The notes: generated by a model not told the origin, from the sequence alone. A stretch of 36,744 nucleotides of DNA from Sphingobium estronivorans (GCF_008692605.1 NZ_LFCT01000035.1:1-36744); one strand, 5' to 3'; shown: positions 23,757-31,489, counted from the first letter of the stretch. Made by a program: numbers and translations.

Positions 23757-25190
23757 ATGGCTTCTTCCAAAACCCTCAACCAGGCCAATCTCGAGGCGCT
23801 GGGCGCCAATCGGCTGGCCCAATTGCTGCTGGAGCTTGTGGCAGGGGATGCCCAAGCGAAACGGCGCCTGCGGCTGGAGCTTGCCAGCGCAAGCGGCAGC
23901 GGCGATGTGGCCGGAGAGGTCGCCAAGCGCCTCGCCACCATCGCCAAGGCGAAAGCCTTTGTCGACTGGAACAAGGTGAAGCCCCTCGCCCAGGATATCG
24001 AGGCACAGCGGCGCGCGATCCTGGAGCATGTCGCGCCGACCGATCCGGCGACGGCGCTGGATCTGCTGTGGAAGCTGATCGCGCTCGCGCGCCCAGTGCT
24101 CAGCCGGTGCGACGACAGCCATGGGACGCTGGGCACCGTGTTTGCAACGGCGCTCTCCGATCTTGGCTCGCTCGCCGCTGCTGCCCGCCTGCCCACTTAC
24201 CGGCTTGTCGACCGGGTGTTCGACAGCGTCTGCGACAATGACCATGGCCAATTCGACGGCCTCGTCGCCCTGATGACGGAGCCGCTTGGCGAAGCAGGAC
24301 TGAAAGCCCTCAGGCACAAGTTCGAGGCCATGGCGCGCGAAGGACCGCAGCGGCCACCCCAGGCCGAACGGCGCGTCATCGGCTATGGCTCAGGCGGCGT
24401 TTTCTACGAGGACGAGATGGAAGCCCGGCGCCATGAGCGGCTTGTCCGCCAGGCGCTGGTCGACATTGCCGATGCGCTGGGTGATGTCGATGCCTTCATC
24501 GCGCAATATCCAGTCGATCAGCGCCATAATCCCGCGATTGCCGCTGCCATTGCCGAGCGCCTGCTGGCTGCGGGCCGCGCGGCGGAGGCCATGACCGTGC
24601 TCGGCGCGGCCGAAGCAATACGGCGTCGGGGTGGCCATTGGCCGGACTGGGACCGGGTGCGGATCGCGGCGTTCGATGCGCTGGGCCACGCGGACGAGGC
24701 CCAGGCGGCTCGCTGGGAGCGGTTCGCCACCGCGCTCGACGCTGAATATCTCCGTGCTTATTTGAAACGCCTGCCCGACTTTGACGATCTGGAAGCAGAG
24801 AAGCGGGCGCTGGCCCATGTCCGCGCCTTCCCGTCGCTCCCGCACGCTTTACATTTCCTGCTCGCCTGGCCCGCTATCGACAGTGCTGCGACAATGCTGC
24901 TCGCCCGCGCCGACGAGCTGGATGGCGATCCCTATGAAATCCTCACGCCTGCCGCCGAGGCGTTGGAAGCAGGTCATCCTCTGGCCGCGGCGCTGGCGCT
25001 GCGCGCCATGATCAATTTCGCGCTCGATAAGGCCCGGGTCAAACGTTATCCGCATGCCGTGCGCCACCTGCAAAGTTGCGCGCATCTCGCGCGACGCATC
25101 GATGACTATGGCGGCCATCCCGACCATGATGCCTATGTAACGGAGCTCAAGGCAAAGCATGGCCGCAAGCGCGGCTTTTGGGAAAGCTAA
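23757..25190 (+). CDS. DUF6880-like helical protein, 477 aa
   Basis: A long, almost entirely helical protein with no signal peptide or membrane segment. The N-terminus (LNQANLEALGANRLAQLLLEL and GDAQAKRRLRLELA) matches what I recall as DUF6880. The body resembles a repeat solenoid with AAIAERLLAAGRAAEAM, HWPDWDRVRIAAFDALGHADEA and similar helix pairs of the TPR or SWIM-zinc-finger-associated kind. The C-terminus is basic (KAKHGRKRGFWES). The ATG at 23757 fits the family N-terminus; the frame is open further upstream. It is the only large plus-strand gene in this block. Its 3' end overlaps the parE remnant by four bases. Function unknown. Confidence 0.82.
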   Translation: MASSKTLNQANLEALGANRLAQLLLELVAGDAQAKRRLRLELASASGSGDVAGEVAKRLATIAKAKAFVDWNKVKPLAQDIEAQRRAILEHVAPTDPATALDLLWKLIALARPVLSRCDDSHGTLGTVFATALSDLGSLAAAARLPTYRLVDRVFDSVCDNDHGQFDGLVALMTEPLGEAGLKALRHKFEAMAREGPQRPPQAERRVIGYGSGGVFYEDEMEARRHERLVRQALVDIADALGDVDAFIAQYPVDQRHNPAIAAAIAERLLAAGRAAEAMTVLGAAEAIRRRGGHWPDWDRVRIAAFDALGHADEAQAARWERFATALDAEYLRAYLKRLPDFDDLEAEKRALAHVRAFPSLPHALHFLLAWPAIDSAATMLLARADELDGDPYEILTPAAEALEAGHPLAAALALRAMINFALDKARVKRYPHAVRHLQSCAHLARRIDDYGGHPDHDAYVTELKAKHGRKRGFWES

Positions 25191-25481
25191 TCTGACGAAA
25201 GGATGGCGCCTATGTCGCGTGCGCCATGCAGAATGCGCTCAATGCGGATGACCGAAACCAAAACGCTGTAGAATATGACATAGCTGCCGTGCGGGCTTGG
25301 ACCGGAGCCCGGCCCGAATCTCGGGCCGGGCAACGCCGGACAGGGGGAAGTCGGCGATCTTCGCACAAGCCCCTTCGAGTTCATCAACGAAGGTGACGGC
25401 CCGAGGAACATTGTCGCACGCGATAAAGCTGGCGATCGCGACAAGGTCGGCAGCAGCAGCCGGCGAAAATTCGAGACCCAT
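25187..25481 (-). pseudogene. parE: ParE/RelE-family toxin, frameshifted
   Basis: The N-terminal two thirds are in one frame (LEFSPAAAADLVAIASFI through RPEIRAGLRSKP) and the C-terminal third in another (HGSYVIFYSVLV, IERILHGARDIGAIL). Joining them at about 25292, where one base appears to be inserted after the CCC codon, gives about 98 residues, the normal ParE size, with the conserved core restored. ParE toxins poison DNA gyrase. As written, the product is an 80-residue protein with a wrong tail, so the toxin is probably inactive. A sequencing error is the alternative. The ATG at 25481 overlaps the antitoxin stop (TGATG). Confidence 0.85.
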
Positions 25482-25750
25482 CAACTATCGGTAGCGCCGC
25501 CGGCCATATTCGCGATCCGTTGCCGGACGTTCGCGAAAGCCTCACTGGCGGGAATGCCCGGGCCGCTGGCGGCGCCCTGTTCGATCTCGGCACGGAGCGC
25601 GTCAAGCCGAGCCTGGCGCATGGCGTCCTGCTCTTCGAGCAGCCGGAGGCTGTCGCGAACGACCTCGCTGGCAGACGCGTAACGGCCGCTGTTCACCTGC
25701 TGCTTGATGAAGCCCTCGAAATGGGCGCCCAGGGTGAAACTGGAAGGCAT
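25481..25750 (-). CDS. parD: ParD-family antitoxin, 89 aa
   Basis: The N-terminal half is a ribbon-helix-helix DNA-binding domain of the ParD/CopG kind (FTLGAHFEGFIKQQVNSG, RYASASEVVRDSLRLLEEQ), and the C-terminal half is the toxin-wrapping region (MRQARLDALRAEIEQGAASG). The ATG at 25750 follows GAGGAG with seven bases of spacing; a TTG two codons upstream is unlikely. It precedes and overlaps the broken parE. It probably represses its own promoter through the palindrome at 25775-25793. Intact, and without a working toxin it could still protect against related ParE proteins. Confidence 0.9.
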   Translation of the reverse strand: MPSSFTLGAHFEGFIKQQVNSGRYASASEVVRDSLRLLEEQDAMRQARLDALRAEIEQGAASGPGIPASEAFANVRQRIANMAGGATDS

Positions 25751-25774
25751 GGTCAAACTCCTCTGTCGATGAGG

Positions 25775-25802
25775 AATATCACTTTATGATATTGGCATGC
25801 AA
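25775..25802 (-). promoter_or_regulatory. parDE promoter and operator
   Basis: A perfect 7-5-7 palindrome AATATCA-CTTTA-TGATATT lies at 25775-25793. On the minus strand a TTGCAT at 25797-25802 and a GATATT 16 bases on could be the -35 and -10 boxes, with the palindrome covering the -10. Autoregulation by the ParD dimer is inferred. Confidence 0.55.
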
Positions 25803-26021
25803 GACACAGATTGACGAAGACTGCCGCGCTTGCGCCTGATAGCCTGGCAAAGAGTGATCGCCTCCGCTGACCATGTCGGAAAACGTCGAGACAGACGGAC
25901 TGCCTTCATCATGCACGAACGAGGCAGCTCGTCATGCCGTCATCCTTTCCAGCGGATCGCCCGCGAATTTTGCGGGGGAACGCTGCCCATCGGGCTGAAA
26001 AAGCGCGTGAATCGACATATG

Positions 26022-26354
26022 TCATATCGCCAACAGAGCGCGGATTTTTCCCTGAACTTCCAGCATCGCCGCTTGCGATACTGTGCCTTTTTTTGTCGCC
26101 TTCCGTGCCATCCAGTCAACGCTTTTCAGCTGATCTGCCAATACAGCACTTGGTGGGTTCTGGCTGATTAACACCTCAAAGGGATAGCCTTTGACTTTGC
26201 TCGTCATAGGACAACAAATCATCATCCCGCGCACACGATTATAGGCTGCCGGTGACAGGACAAGGGCGGGTCGATGACCGGCCTGCTCATGTCCAGCCTG
26301 GGGATCAAAGTTTAGCCAGACGATATCGCCCATGTCGGGGATATATTTCGCCAT
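26022..26354 (-). CDS. mazF: MazF/PemK-family endoribonuclease toxin, 110 aa
   Basis: MazF cleaves mRNA at short sequence motifs. The family fold is evident: YIPDMGDIVWLNFDP, EQAGHRPALVLSP with the conserved Arg, GMMICCPMTSKVKGYPFEV, and ADQLKSVDWMARKA with the DQ-K-DW signature. Length is typical. The ATG at 26354 overlaps the mazE stop as TGATG and has GAGG seven bases upstream. All expected active-site positions (Arg in the GHRP loop and Thr in the MTSK loop) are present, so the toxin looks functional. It is paired with the antitoxin gene directly upstream. Confidence 0.92.
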   Translation of the reverse strand: MAKYIPDMGDIVWLNFDPQAGHEQAGHRPALVLSPAAYNRVRGMMICCPMTSKVKGYPFEVLISQNPPSAVLADQLKSVDWMARKATKKGTVSQAAMLEVQGKIRALLAI

Positions 26355-26596
26355 CACCAAACCTCTTTGCCGACAGGCGCACCAAAATCGACGTTTTCAG
26401 GAAAGTTTTCAGGCTTCATCCCAGCCAGCAGCCCCTCAAGAGTAAAGGCAGGCGCGGCGATCGGCTCGATGATGACCCGACCCTCTTCTTCCCTGACGTC
26501 CACCTCCTGATCGATATGCAGCGCAGCAGCGGCCATGATCGAGGTAGGAATCCTGACCGAAGCACTGTTACCCCACTTTTTCACTTGCACACGCAT
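26354..26596 (-). CDS. mazE: MazE-family antitoxin (AbrB fold), 80 aa
   Basis: The N-terminal swapped-hairpin domain reads MRVQVKKWGNSASVRIP, a canonical MazE start, followed by LHIDQEVDVREEEGRVIIEP. The C-terminus is acidic and extended, as needed to cover the MazF active site (LLAGMKPENFPENVDFG). The ATG at 26596 follows GGAGG with good spacing. It is autoregulated in known systems; the palindromes at 26620-26652 are the likely operator. Family is certain. Confidence 0.93.
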   Translation of the reverse strand: MRVQVKKWGNSASVRIPTSIMAAAALHIDQEVDVREEEGRVIIEPIAAPAFTLEGLLAGMKPENFPENVDFGAPVGKEVW

Positions 26597-27017
26597 GACC
26601 ACCTCCACCGTATCGACATTCATGATACATTATCATGACACGAGCCCGTGTCAACATTGTATCGACTTTTGGTGCGTGGGGTGTGCACAAGTTGATCGGT
26701 CCCGATGTCGTCGGCAACCGATGCGGATTAGCCGGATCCGACCAGTCGATATTTTCGATCACCCAGTCGGGCACGAAATCCCAATCAAAGCAGAGCGGAT
26801 AGGTTCCGCTGACTTCCTGCCAGTCTTTCTCGACCGTCCTCGTCCAGCCAACCACGATAAGGCGCAATGCAGCGGTCCCGACGACCTCGAAACTGCGCGC
26901 AATCGCCGCGGCCAAAAGCTTTGCGCCCGGATCGCCGCTGACCTGGTCCCGCAAAGCCAGCACGGCTTCCCAGAGGCAGGCCGCGGTTTCGAGACTGAAC
27001 TCTTCGCTCTGATCCAT
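26568..27017 (-). CDS. Hypothetical protein with a C-terminus running into the mazEF promoter, 149 aa
   Basis: The first 105 residues look like an ordinary soluble protein (SLETAACLWEAVLALRDQ, FEVVGTAALRLIVVGWTR, FDWDFVPDWVIENIDWSDP). The last 40 are low-quality sequence that reads through the mazEF operator and the first ten codons of mazE in another frame. The natural end was probably lost when the mazEF segment arrived, and this tail is likely accidental. AAGGA precedes the ATG at 27017. It follows the hypothetical gene at 27041-27502 by 23 bases. No family is recognised. Confidence 0.6.
   Translation of the reverse strand: MDQSEEFSLETAACLWEAVLALRDQVSGDPGAKLLAAAIARSFEVVGTAALRLIVVGWTRTVEKDWQEVSGTYPLCFDWDFVPDWVIENIDWSDPANPHRLPTTSGPINLCTPHAPKVDTMLTRARVMIMYHECRYGGGGHACASEKVG
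26620..26654 (-). promoter_or_regulatory. mazEF promoter and operator palindromes
   Basis: TCATGATA-CAT-TATCATGA (26620-26638) is a perfect 8-3-8 palindrome and GACACG-AGCC-CGTGTC (26637-26652) a perfect 6-4-6 one immediately beside it. A TTGACA on the minus strand (26649-26654) fits a -35 box; the -10 is less clear. Binding by MazE or the MazEF complex is inferred. Confidence 0.6.
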
Positions 27018-27040
27018 ATGGCGATCCTTTCGTGTGAATC

Positions 27041-27502
27041 TCAGGCCGCGTTTTGGGCGCAGCCCTGGTAAAGTCCGAGATCGCATGCCATCAGCGCATC
27101 GAGAGCCGGTTCGAGCCGATCGAATGCAGTTGCGAGGTCTATAATCGGAACGCAATGGCAGGCATCGCCCGTCTCATGATCGCCGCGATAATGGATCGGC
27201 AGCATATCGGCGGTCATTTCGGGAAAAACCGCCCGGACAACCAGCGTCTCGACCCGCCGGGCAACAAGACCGATGCGGCGGGCCAGATAGGAACGCTCAG
27301 GCTCCGACATGGCGAAATAGCGATCGGGCGCGATCAGCGGTGCAAGACGTACACATTGAGCCCGGCCGGCTATATGAGGACCACGGACCGGGGGCAGGAT
27401 AGCCTGTCGGTCAGTTGAGAGTGCCGCCCATGGCACCAGCGCGCGATATTCGAATAGGAGCGCCGCGCCCGCAAGCCGGACGCGGGTAACGATAATGTCC
27501 AT
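27041..27502 (-). CDS. Hypothetical plasmid protein, 153 aa
   Basis: A soluble protein with a hydrophobic start (MDIIVTRVRLAGAALLFEY) that looks like beta strands rather than a signal peptide, a basic middle (RSYLARRIGLVARRVETLVVRAVFP cut into helices), and HYRGDHETGDACHCVPIIDL near the end, where His and Cys residues cluster. GGAGG lies six bases before the ATG. It heads a two-gene transcript with the truncated gene at 26568-27017. Function unknown; no family recognised. Confidence 0.65.
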   Translation of the reverse strand: MDIIVTRVRLAGAALLFEYRALVPWAALSTDRQAILPPVRGPHIAGRAQCVRLAPLIAPDRYFAMSEPERSYLARRIGLVARRVETLVVRAVFPEMTADMLPIHYRGDHETGDACHCVPIIDLATAFDRLEPALDALMACDLGLYQGCAQNAA

Positions 27503-27723
27503 GATGGACCTCCGATGAAAGGGGTGACCACGCCACGAAAGACCGAAGAGGACGGATCAATCAGATTATCGCCGATCGCCGGCCAAGGGCGCCGTTGTCG
27601 TCTTGCGCATCAGATACTATTCTCGGCGCAGGCCGGACTCGGCGCCGATGGCAGTTGCGCCCGACCCGGCCATGCTCCAGGATTTCAACCACCCTCGGGA
27701 TCGATACGGATCGGGGAGGATGT

Positions 27724-27945
27724 ATGCGCGAACTTGACGAAGAGGAACGTGAGATACTCCGCATGTTGGACAGCGGAATCTCCACGCGGGATCTGATCAT
27801 GATCGTCCGTGACCTTGGCGATGTACTGCGGCAACAAGGCTATGTGATCCAGGCCAATGTTGCCGAGCTTGCCGCCGATCGCTTGATCCATCTCGATGTT
27901 CGCCTGAAGGCGTTGTTGGCAGGACCAGCCGATTACCAGTCATGA
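27724..27945 (+). CDS. Small acidic hypothetical protein, 73 aa
   Basis: The protein is helical (MRELDEEEREILRMLDSG, LIMIVRDLGDVLRQQG) and acidic at its start. GGGAGG lies about five bases before the ATG, which makes the start convincing. It reads away from the gene at 27041-27502 and its end overlaps the convergent DUF5983-like gene by 13 bases. No family is recognised; size and composition would fit a small protein inhibitor or adaptor, but nothing shows that. Confidence 0.6.
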   Translation: MRELDEEEREILRMLDSGISTRDLIMIVRDLGDVLRQQGYVIQANVAELAADRLIHLDVRLKALLAGPADYQS

Positions 27946-28331
27946 ACGGGCAGTTCCGCAAGGACCGGACCATCGCAATCGAAATGCAGCAGGCCTATGC
28001 CCCGGCTGCGGGCCAGGCGGATCGCGTCCAGAAGATCCTTGGGAAGCGAACATTCCCGCATGGGATCAAACTGCCTCGTCGCGACAAACCAGCCACGCGC
28101 GTTCCGGGCAACGGTAATCGGTGCCTCATGCGCGTGACCGTTGGTCCAACTGTCGAGCACCGCAGCGGTCGCCATGGAGAGATGGGTGGTGGCAAGGACG
28201 CAGTAACGCCCGATTTCCGCCCCTGGCAGCGCTGGGAGTTCGCCGTTCGGACTTCGCAACTCTGGATGGGTTCCGGTTGAGGATGGAGAAGCTGACAATA
28301 AGGATGCCAGCCCGCGAGAGGAACGGGACAT
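27933..28331 (-). CDS. DUF5983-like protein, 132 aa
   Basis: Conserved-looking blocks are RYCVLATTHLSMATAAVLDSW, ARNARGWFVATRQFD and LDAIRLARSRGIGLLHFDCDG, ending in VHDW. This matches what I recall as DUF5983, small plasmid proteins of unknown function. The first 35 residues are Ser/Pro-rich and probably disordered; a later start is possible. GGAG lies eight bases before the ATG. The gene is convergent with the one at 27724-27945. Confidence 0.75.
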   Translation of the reverse strand: MSRSSRGLASLLSASPSSTGTHPELRSPNGELPALPGAEIGRYCVLATTHLSMATAAVLDSWTNGHAHEAPITVARNARGWFVATRQFDPMRECSLPKDLLDAIRLARSRGIGLLHFDCDGPVLAELPVHDW

Positions 28332-28407
28332 GGGAAATGCTCCGGATTTGAGGAGACCGACACCGAGGCAGACGGGGGACCGATCGCGGGAGATCGATCC
28401 CTCCTTC

Positions 28408-28614
28408 TCAGACCTGCCTGGAAACAGCGCGGCGCCGCAAATCAGGGATCAGCGGGTTATCATAGACGCTCATCCCTGAGCGTTCGAGCGCATGCTGTTC
28501 GGCGCGATACCAGTTCGGCGCGTCAATGATGTAGAGTTCCATCCCATATTGCTCATCGCCGCTCAGGAACTGGACTTCGACAAGGAAGGTCTGGATTTGA
28601 GGAGAAGCGCCCAT
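28408..28614 (-). CDS. Small hypothetical protein, 68 aa
   Basis: A compact soluble protein: IQTFLVEVQFLSGDEQYGMELYII in strands, then APNWYRAEQHALERSG as a helix. AGGA lies about eight bases before the ATG at 28614. It follows the DUF932 gene by 86 bases on the same strand, in a typical plasmid small-gene position. The A-run at 28675-28681, read as a T-run on the minus strand, may partly terminate transcription between them. No family recognised. Confidence 0.6.
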   Translation of the reverse strand: MGASPQIQTFLVEVQFLSGDEQYGMELYIIDAPNWYRAEQHALERSGMSVYDNPLIPDLRRRAVSRQV

Positions 28615-28700
28615 GACGGGATCCTTTCGCAAGAGTGTTTGCGGCCCCGGCGGGCGCCGGAACCGAAGGGGATCAAAAAAAGCGGATTGACGCCCGGCGC

Positions 28701-29897
28701 TCAGTGCGCCTTCTCGAGGAGCTTGCGCCCCTTGCCCTCGACGTCGAGGCGATTGTCCTGATGGGATTTCGTCCGTGCATGGGCGGTGATGCCCTGGACG
28801 AAATCGAAGAGACTGGCGGGCGGGTGGCCTTCCTCGGCCAGCACCGTGGAAATAATCTTGCCGGTTTCGGCCTTCGAAAAACCCTGCTTGCGCAGGAAGA
28901 TCTCGCGATCCTCGTCGGTACGCGCCACGATCCGCTCGCGCGCGGTGCGAATGCCGTCGATAAAGTTTCGGGCTGAGGAATCCGCGAAATTTTCAAGCGC
29001 CGGCGCGGCTTCATGGGCGAAGCGATTGGCGGCGAATTTGGAGTGTCGGATCGAGATTTCCTCGAAATTCTCCACGCCCCAAAGGTTCCTGTTCATGCAC
29101 ACCGCGCGGAGGTAGAAGGTCGCCATGCCCAGGGTCTTGGAACCCACTTCAGAGTTCCAGCAATAAAATCCCCTGAAGAAGAGATCGGGATCGCCATTGG
29201 CCAGCAGGCCTGCTTCGATCGGGTGGGTGTCATCGACCAGGAACAGAAAGACGTCGCGATCGGACGCATAGAGCGTCGTCGTATCGCGGGTCACATCGAC
29301 ATAGGGGTTATAGTGCATGCTGCCCCAGTCAAGCACGCCCGGCACTTTCCAGCGCGTGTCGCCAACGCCATTGCCTGCGATCTTCATCACCGCGGAGACC
29401 AGTTCATGATCCCAGATACGGCCATAATCGGGCCCGGTAACAGCCCGCAGTTCCGTGCGGCCTTCTTCGGTCTGAAGCAGCTTCACCTGTTCACCGCGAT
29501 GGGCGAGCAGGCCATGCTGGAGATTGATGCCAGCCAGAGCCGCCGGCAGCGAGCGGAGATAGGAAGCCGGCGCACCGACCAGGCTTGATAGCTGACCGAA
29601 AGACCAGTTGGTGGGCGCAACAGGACGGTCGTCGCCGGGAACAAACAGGCTGAGACGCTCGGGATCTTCCGACCGCGCAACGACCCGGACCGCCCTGCTT
29701 TCGACGATCCGGGTCGTTGCACGGTCGGCGCGGGCGCGGACACTGTCATAAAGGTCGGTCAGCGAGAGGAACTTCTCGTCATCAGGACGCGAATACCATT
29801 CGGAGGACACGCGGCCGATATTGCGGCCACGCGAGATGTCGACGCGATAGGCGCCGCCAACAGGCGACGCATCACTGTGCTGGACGAGATTGGACAT
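28701..29897 (-). CDS. DUF932 domain protein, 398 aa
   Basis: DUF932 proteins are widespread on phages and plasmids, and are sometimes annotated as phage/plasmid-like TIGR03299 proteins; their role is not known. Here the pattern includes SSEWYSRPDDEKFLSL, APTNWSFGQLSSLVGAP, LRAVTGPDYGRIWD, ASDRDVFLFLVDD, FFRGFYCWNSEVGS, and RAVCMNRNLWG, all typical of the family. The C-terminal 60 residues are charged and helical. Length is normal. GAGGAG precedes the ATG. Similar proteins often sit beside Toprim and ParB genes, as here. Family is confident; function unknown. Confidence 0.88.
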   Translation of the reverse strand: MSNLVQHSDASPVGGAYRVDISRGRNIGRVSSEWYSRPDDEKFLSLTDLYDSVRARADRATTRIVESRAVRVVARSEDPERLSLFVPGDDRPVAPTNWSFGQLSSLVGAPASYLRSLPAALAGINLQHGLLAHRGEQVKLLQTEEGRTELRAVTGPDYGRIWDHELVSAVMKIAGNGVGDTRWKVPGVLDWGSMHYNPYVDVTRDTTTLYASDRDVFLFLVDDTHPIEAGLLANGDPDLFFRGFYCWNSEVGSKTLGMATFYLRAVCMNRNLWGVENFEEISIRHSKFAANRFAHEAAPALENFADSSARNFIDGIRTARERIVARTDEDREIFLRKQGFSKAETGKIISTVLAEEGHPPASLFDFVQGITAHARTKSHQDNRLDVEGKGRKLLEKAH

Positions 29898-30054
29898 GGG
29901 ATGATCTCCTCATTCGGTCTGGACATCGGGCGCATCGACACCCGGTCCATATCCACCCCGCCCCCTTCCCTCCCGTTCCTGCCTCGCTGCCCGGTCCTAC
30001 AGACCATCCAAGCGCGAATATTCGCGCCATATCCTCAGCGAAAAACGGCCCGGT

Positions 30055-30261
30055 TCAGGCACGCAATACAGGATCGATCAGCGCATCCTCTGCAAAGGCG
30101 GTAGACCAGACAATGGCGTCAACACAGTTCCTCCCGCGAGCGATGACTTCATTCTCTGGGAAGATGGCAATGCTGCCATCGACATCCTGGATGAGACAGA
30201 AGATCTCGCCGCTTTCGCGGGCACGGACCATCGCCCGCCGCTGCATCTGGTGAATGATCAT
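30055..30261 (-). CDS. Small hypothetical protein, 68 aa
   Basis: A small soluble protein with a possible beta core (GEIFCLIQDVDGSIAIFP) flanked by helices. GGGAG lies about nine bases before the ATG. It is divergent from the MucR-like gene, with a strong hairpin or operator between them, and precedes the DUF932 gene by about 160 bases on the same strand. No family recognised. Confidence 0.55.
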   Translation of the reverse strand: MIIHQMQRRAMVRARESGEIFCLIQDVDGSIAIFPENEVIARGRNCVDAIVWSTAFAEDALIDPVLRA

Positions 30262-30311
30262 GACAAAGTGCTCCCGGTAGCGGATGGGGCATGAAGTTCT
30301 GTATCCGGGGT

Positions 30312-30343
30312 TGTTTGATCGTGCGATTTGGCGCGATCAAACA
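30312..30343. promoter_or_regulatory. Strong inverted repeat upstream of the MucR-like gene
   Basis: TGTTTGATCG (30312-30321) and CGATCAAACA (30334-30343) are perfect arms, and pairing continues inward for about three more bases around GATTTG. It lies in the divergent promoter region between the small minus-strand gene and the MucR-like gene. An autoregulatory operator is the simplest reading, since MucR and Ros repress their own genes; a hairpin is the alternative. Confidence 0.5.
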
Positions 30344-30471
30344 TGGCGACCATTGACCCAGCCCGTCGTCTTTCCTTTGACTCCTCGAACTGAACGGAGC
30401 ATGGCTTTACCGTTTCGCAACTGACCCGAGTCCAGGGTCTCTTCCTTCTCAATATCCCAGGAAATGTCCTC

Positions 30472-31341
30472 ATGGCCGACACCGAACAGACCGACACCAC
30501 GACTTTGGCCGTTCAGTTGCTGAGCGCCTATGTCGCCAATAACAGGGTCGAGAGCTCTGACCTTGCCGCCCTCATCCAGTCGACGCGCGCAGCCCTTGTC
30601 GATGAGCCTGCCGCTACGGAAGCGGCACCCGTCGAATATGTTCCCGCGGTCAGCATTCGCAAGAGCCTCGCGTCGAAGGATCATCTGATCAGCCTCATTG
30701 ACGGCAAGCCGTACAAGACGTTGAAGCGCCACCTGGCCGCAAACGGGCTTACACCAGAAGAATATCGCGCACGCTATGGTCTGCCCAAGGCCTATCCCAT
30801 GGTAGCGCCCGCCTATGCGGAAATGCGCCGCGACGTGGCCCAGCGCAACGGTCTTGGTCAGCGGCCCGCCGCAGCCAAGGCAGCGGAAGCCGCACCGGCG
30901 GCAAAGGCAGTGACACCAGCTTCGAAGCCCACTTCGGGGAAGAAGGCAGGCGCGAAGGCGGCCGCTGCGCCGGCAAAGACCGCAGTAGCTTCTGAAAAGG
31001 CCGGGACGCCGGCTACGACGGCAGTCACTGACAATGGAGTGACGCAATCGACGCCGAAGGCCGTAGCCGCTTCCAGCAAGTTTTCCGTCAAGACGTCGAA
31101 GCCCAAGGCGGAAGCGAAGCCTGCAAAGACGGCCACGGCTGAAAAGGCAGCGAAGCCAAATGCGAAGGCAAGCCCGGCCACCGCGAAGACTGGCACGAAG
31201 CCGGTAGCGGTAAAGGCGGCGCCTGATGCCAAGGCAGCCCTTACGGCCGCGCGCAAGAAGCTTGGTATCAAGATTTCCTCGGCTGAACCGACATCGCCGG
31301 CAACTGGCGAAGCGGCGGCTCCTGCAACCGAAAAAACATGA
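30472..31341 (+). CDS. MucR/Ros-family regulator with long Ala/Lys/Pro tail, 289 aa
   Basis: Residues 1-130 are a MucR/Ros domain: LLSAYVANNRV, YVPAVSIRKSLASKDHLISL, KTLKRHLAANGLTPEEYRARYGL, YPMVAPAYAEMRRD. The family zinc ligands are mostly lost: Ser74 and Asp77 replace the two Cys and Asn91 the second His, only His87 stays. Residues 131-289 are a low-complexity tail of alanine, lysine, proline and threonine with repeated KPAKT-like and AKAAA-like units, like histone H1. MucR proteins act as H-NS-like silencers of horizontally acquired AT-rich genes. AGGA precedes the ATG at fair distance. It is divergent from a small gene and followed by a 13-bp hairpin. Confidence 0.85.
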   Translation: MADTEQTDTTTLAVQLLSAYVANNRVESSDLAALIQSTRAALVDEPAATEAAPVEYVPAVSIRKSLASKDHLISLIDGKPYKTLKRHLAANGLTPEEYRARYGLPKAYPMVAPAYAEMRRDVAQRNGLGQRPAAAKAAEAAPAAKAVTPASKPTSGKKAGAKAAAAPAKTAVASEKAGTPATTAVTDNGVTQSTPKAVAASSKFSVKTSKPKAEAKPAKTATAEKAAKPNAKASPATAKTGTKPVAVKAAPDAKAALTAARKKLGIKISSAEPTSPATGEAAAPATEKT

Positions 31342-31346
31342 GACTG

Positions 31347-31387
31347 CATGCCGCCTTCGGCTGTTTCAACAGGTCGAAGGCGGCATG
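31347..31387 (+). terminator. 13-bp perfect hairpin after the MucR-like gene
   Basis: CATGCCGCCTTCG (31347-31359) and CGAAGGCGGCATG (31375-31387) flank a 15-base loop six bases after the stop. There is no T-run, so termination, if any, would not be of the classical intrinsic kind; mRNA 3' protection is another option. Confidence 0.5.
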
Positions 31388-31414
31388 ATCGGAATGGAAA
31401 CCGTGCGGCGCTGA

Positions 31415-31489
31415 TCAGGATCGGTCAGCGATGACAGCGTTGAGGATCACCCCCGCTTTTTCGGGCGGCACGACATCTATCTCCATCAT
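31415..31489 (-). CDS. 24-residue micro-ORF coupled to the metallopeptidase gene
   Basis: The frame begins with ATGATG overlapping the peptidase stop as ATGA (31486-31489) and encodes MMEIDVVPPEKAGVILNAVI followed by four residues. Third codon positions are mostly G or C, as in the true genes here. Translational coupling is plausible. It may equally be the relic of a longer peptidase C-terminus lost by frameshift. It is too short for any family assignment. Confidence 0.3.
   Translation of the reverse strand: MMEIDVVPPEKAGVILNAVIADRS

Noticed and set aside
27055..27065. A third copy of the GGGCGCAGCCC hairpin core
   Set aside because: It lies inside the coding end of the gene at 27041-27502 and lacks the neighbouring TGACGCGG, so it is taken as chance.
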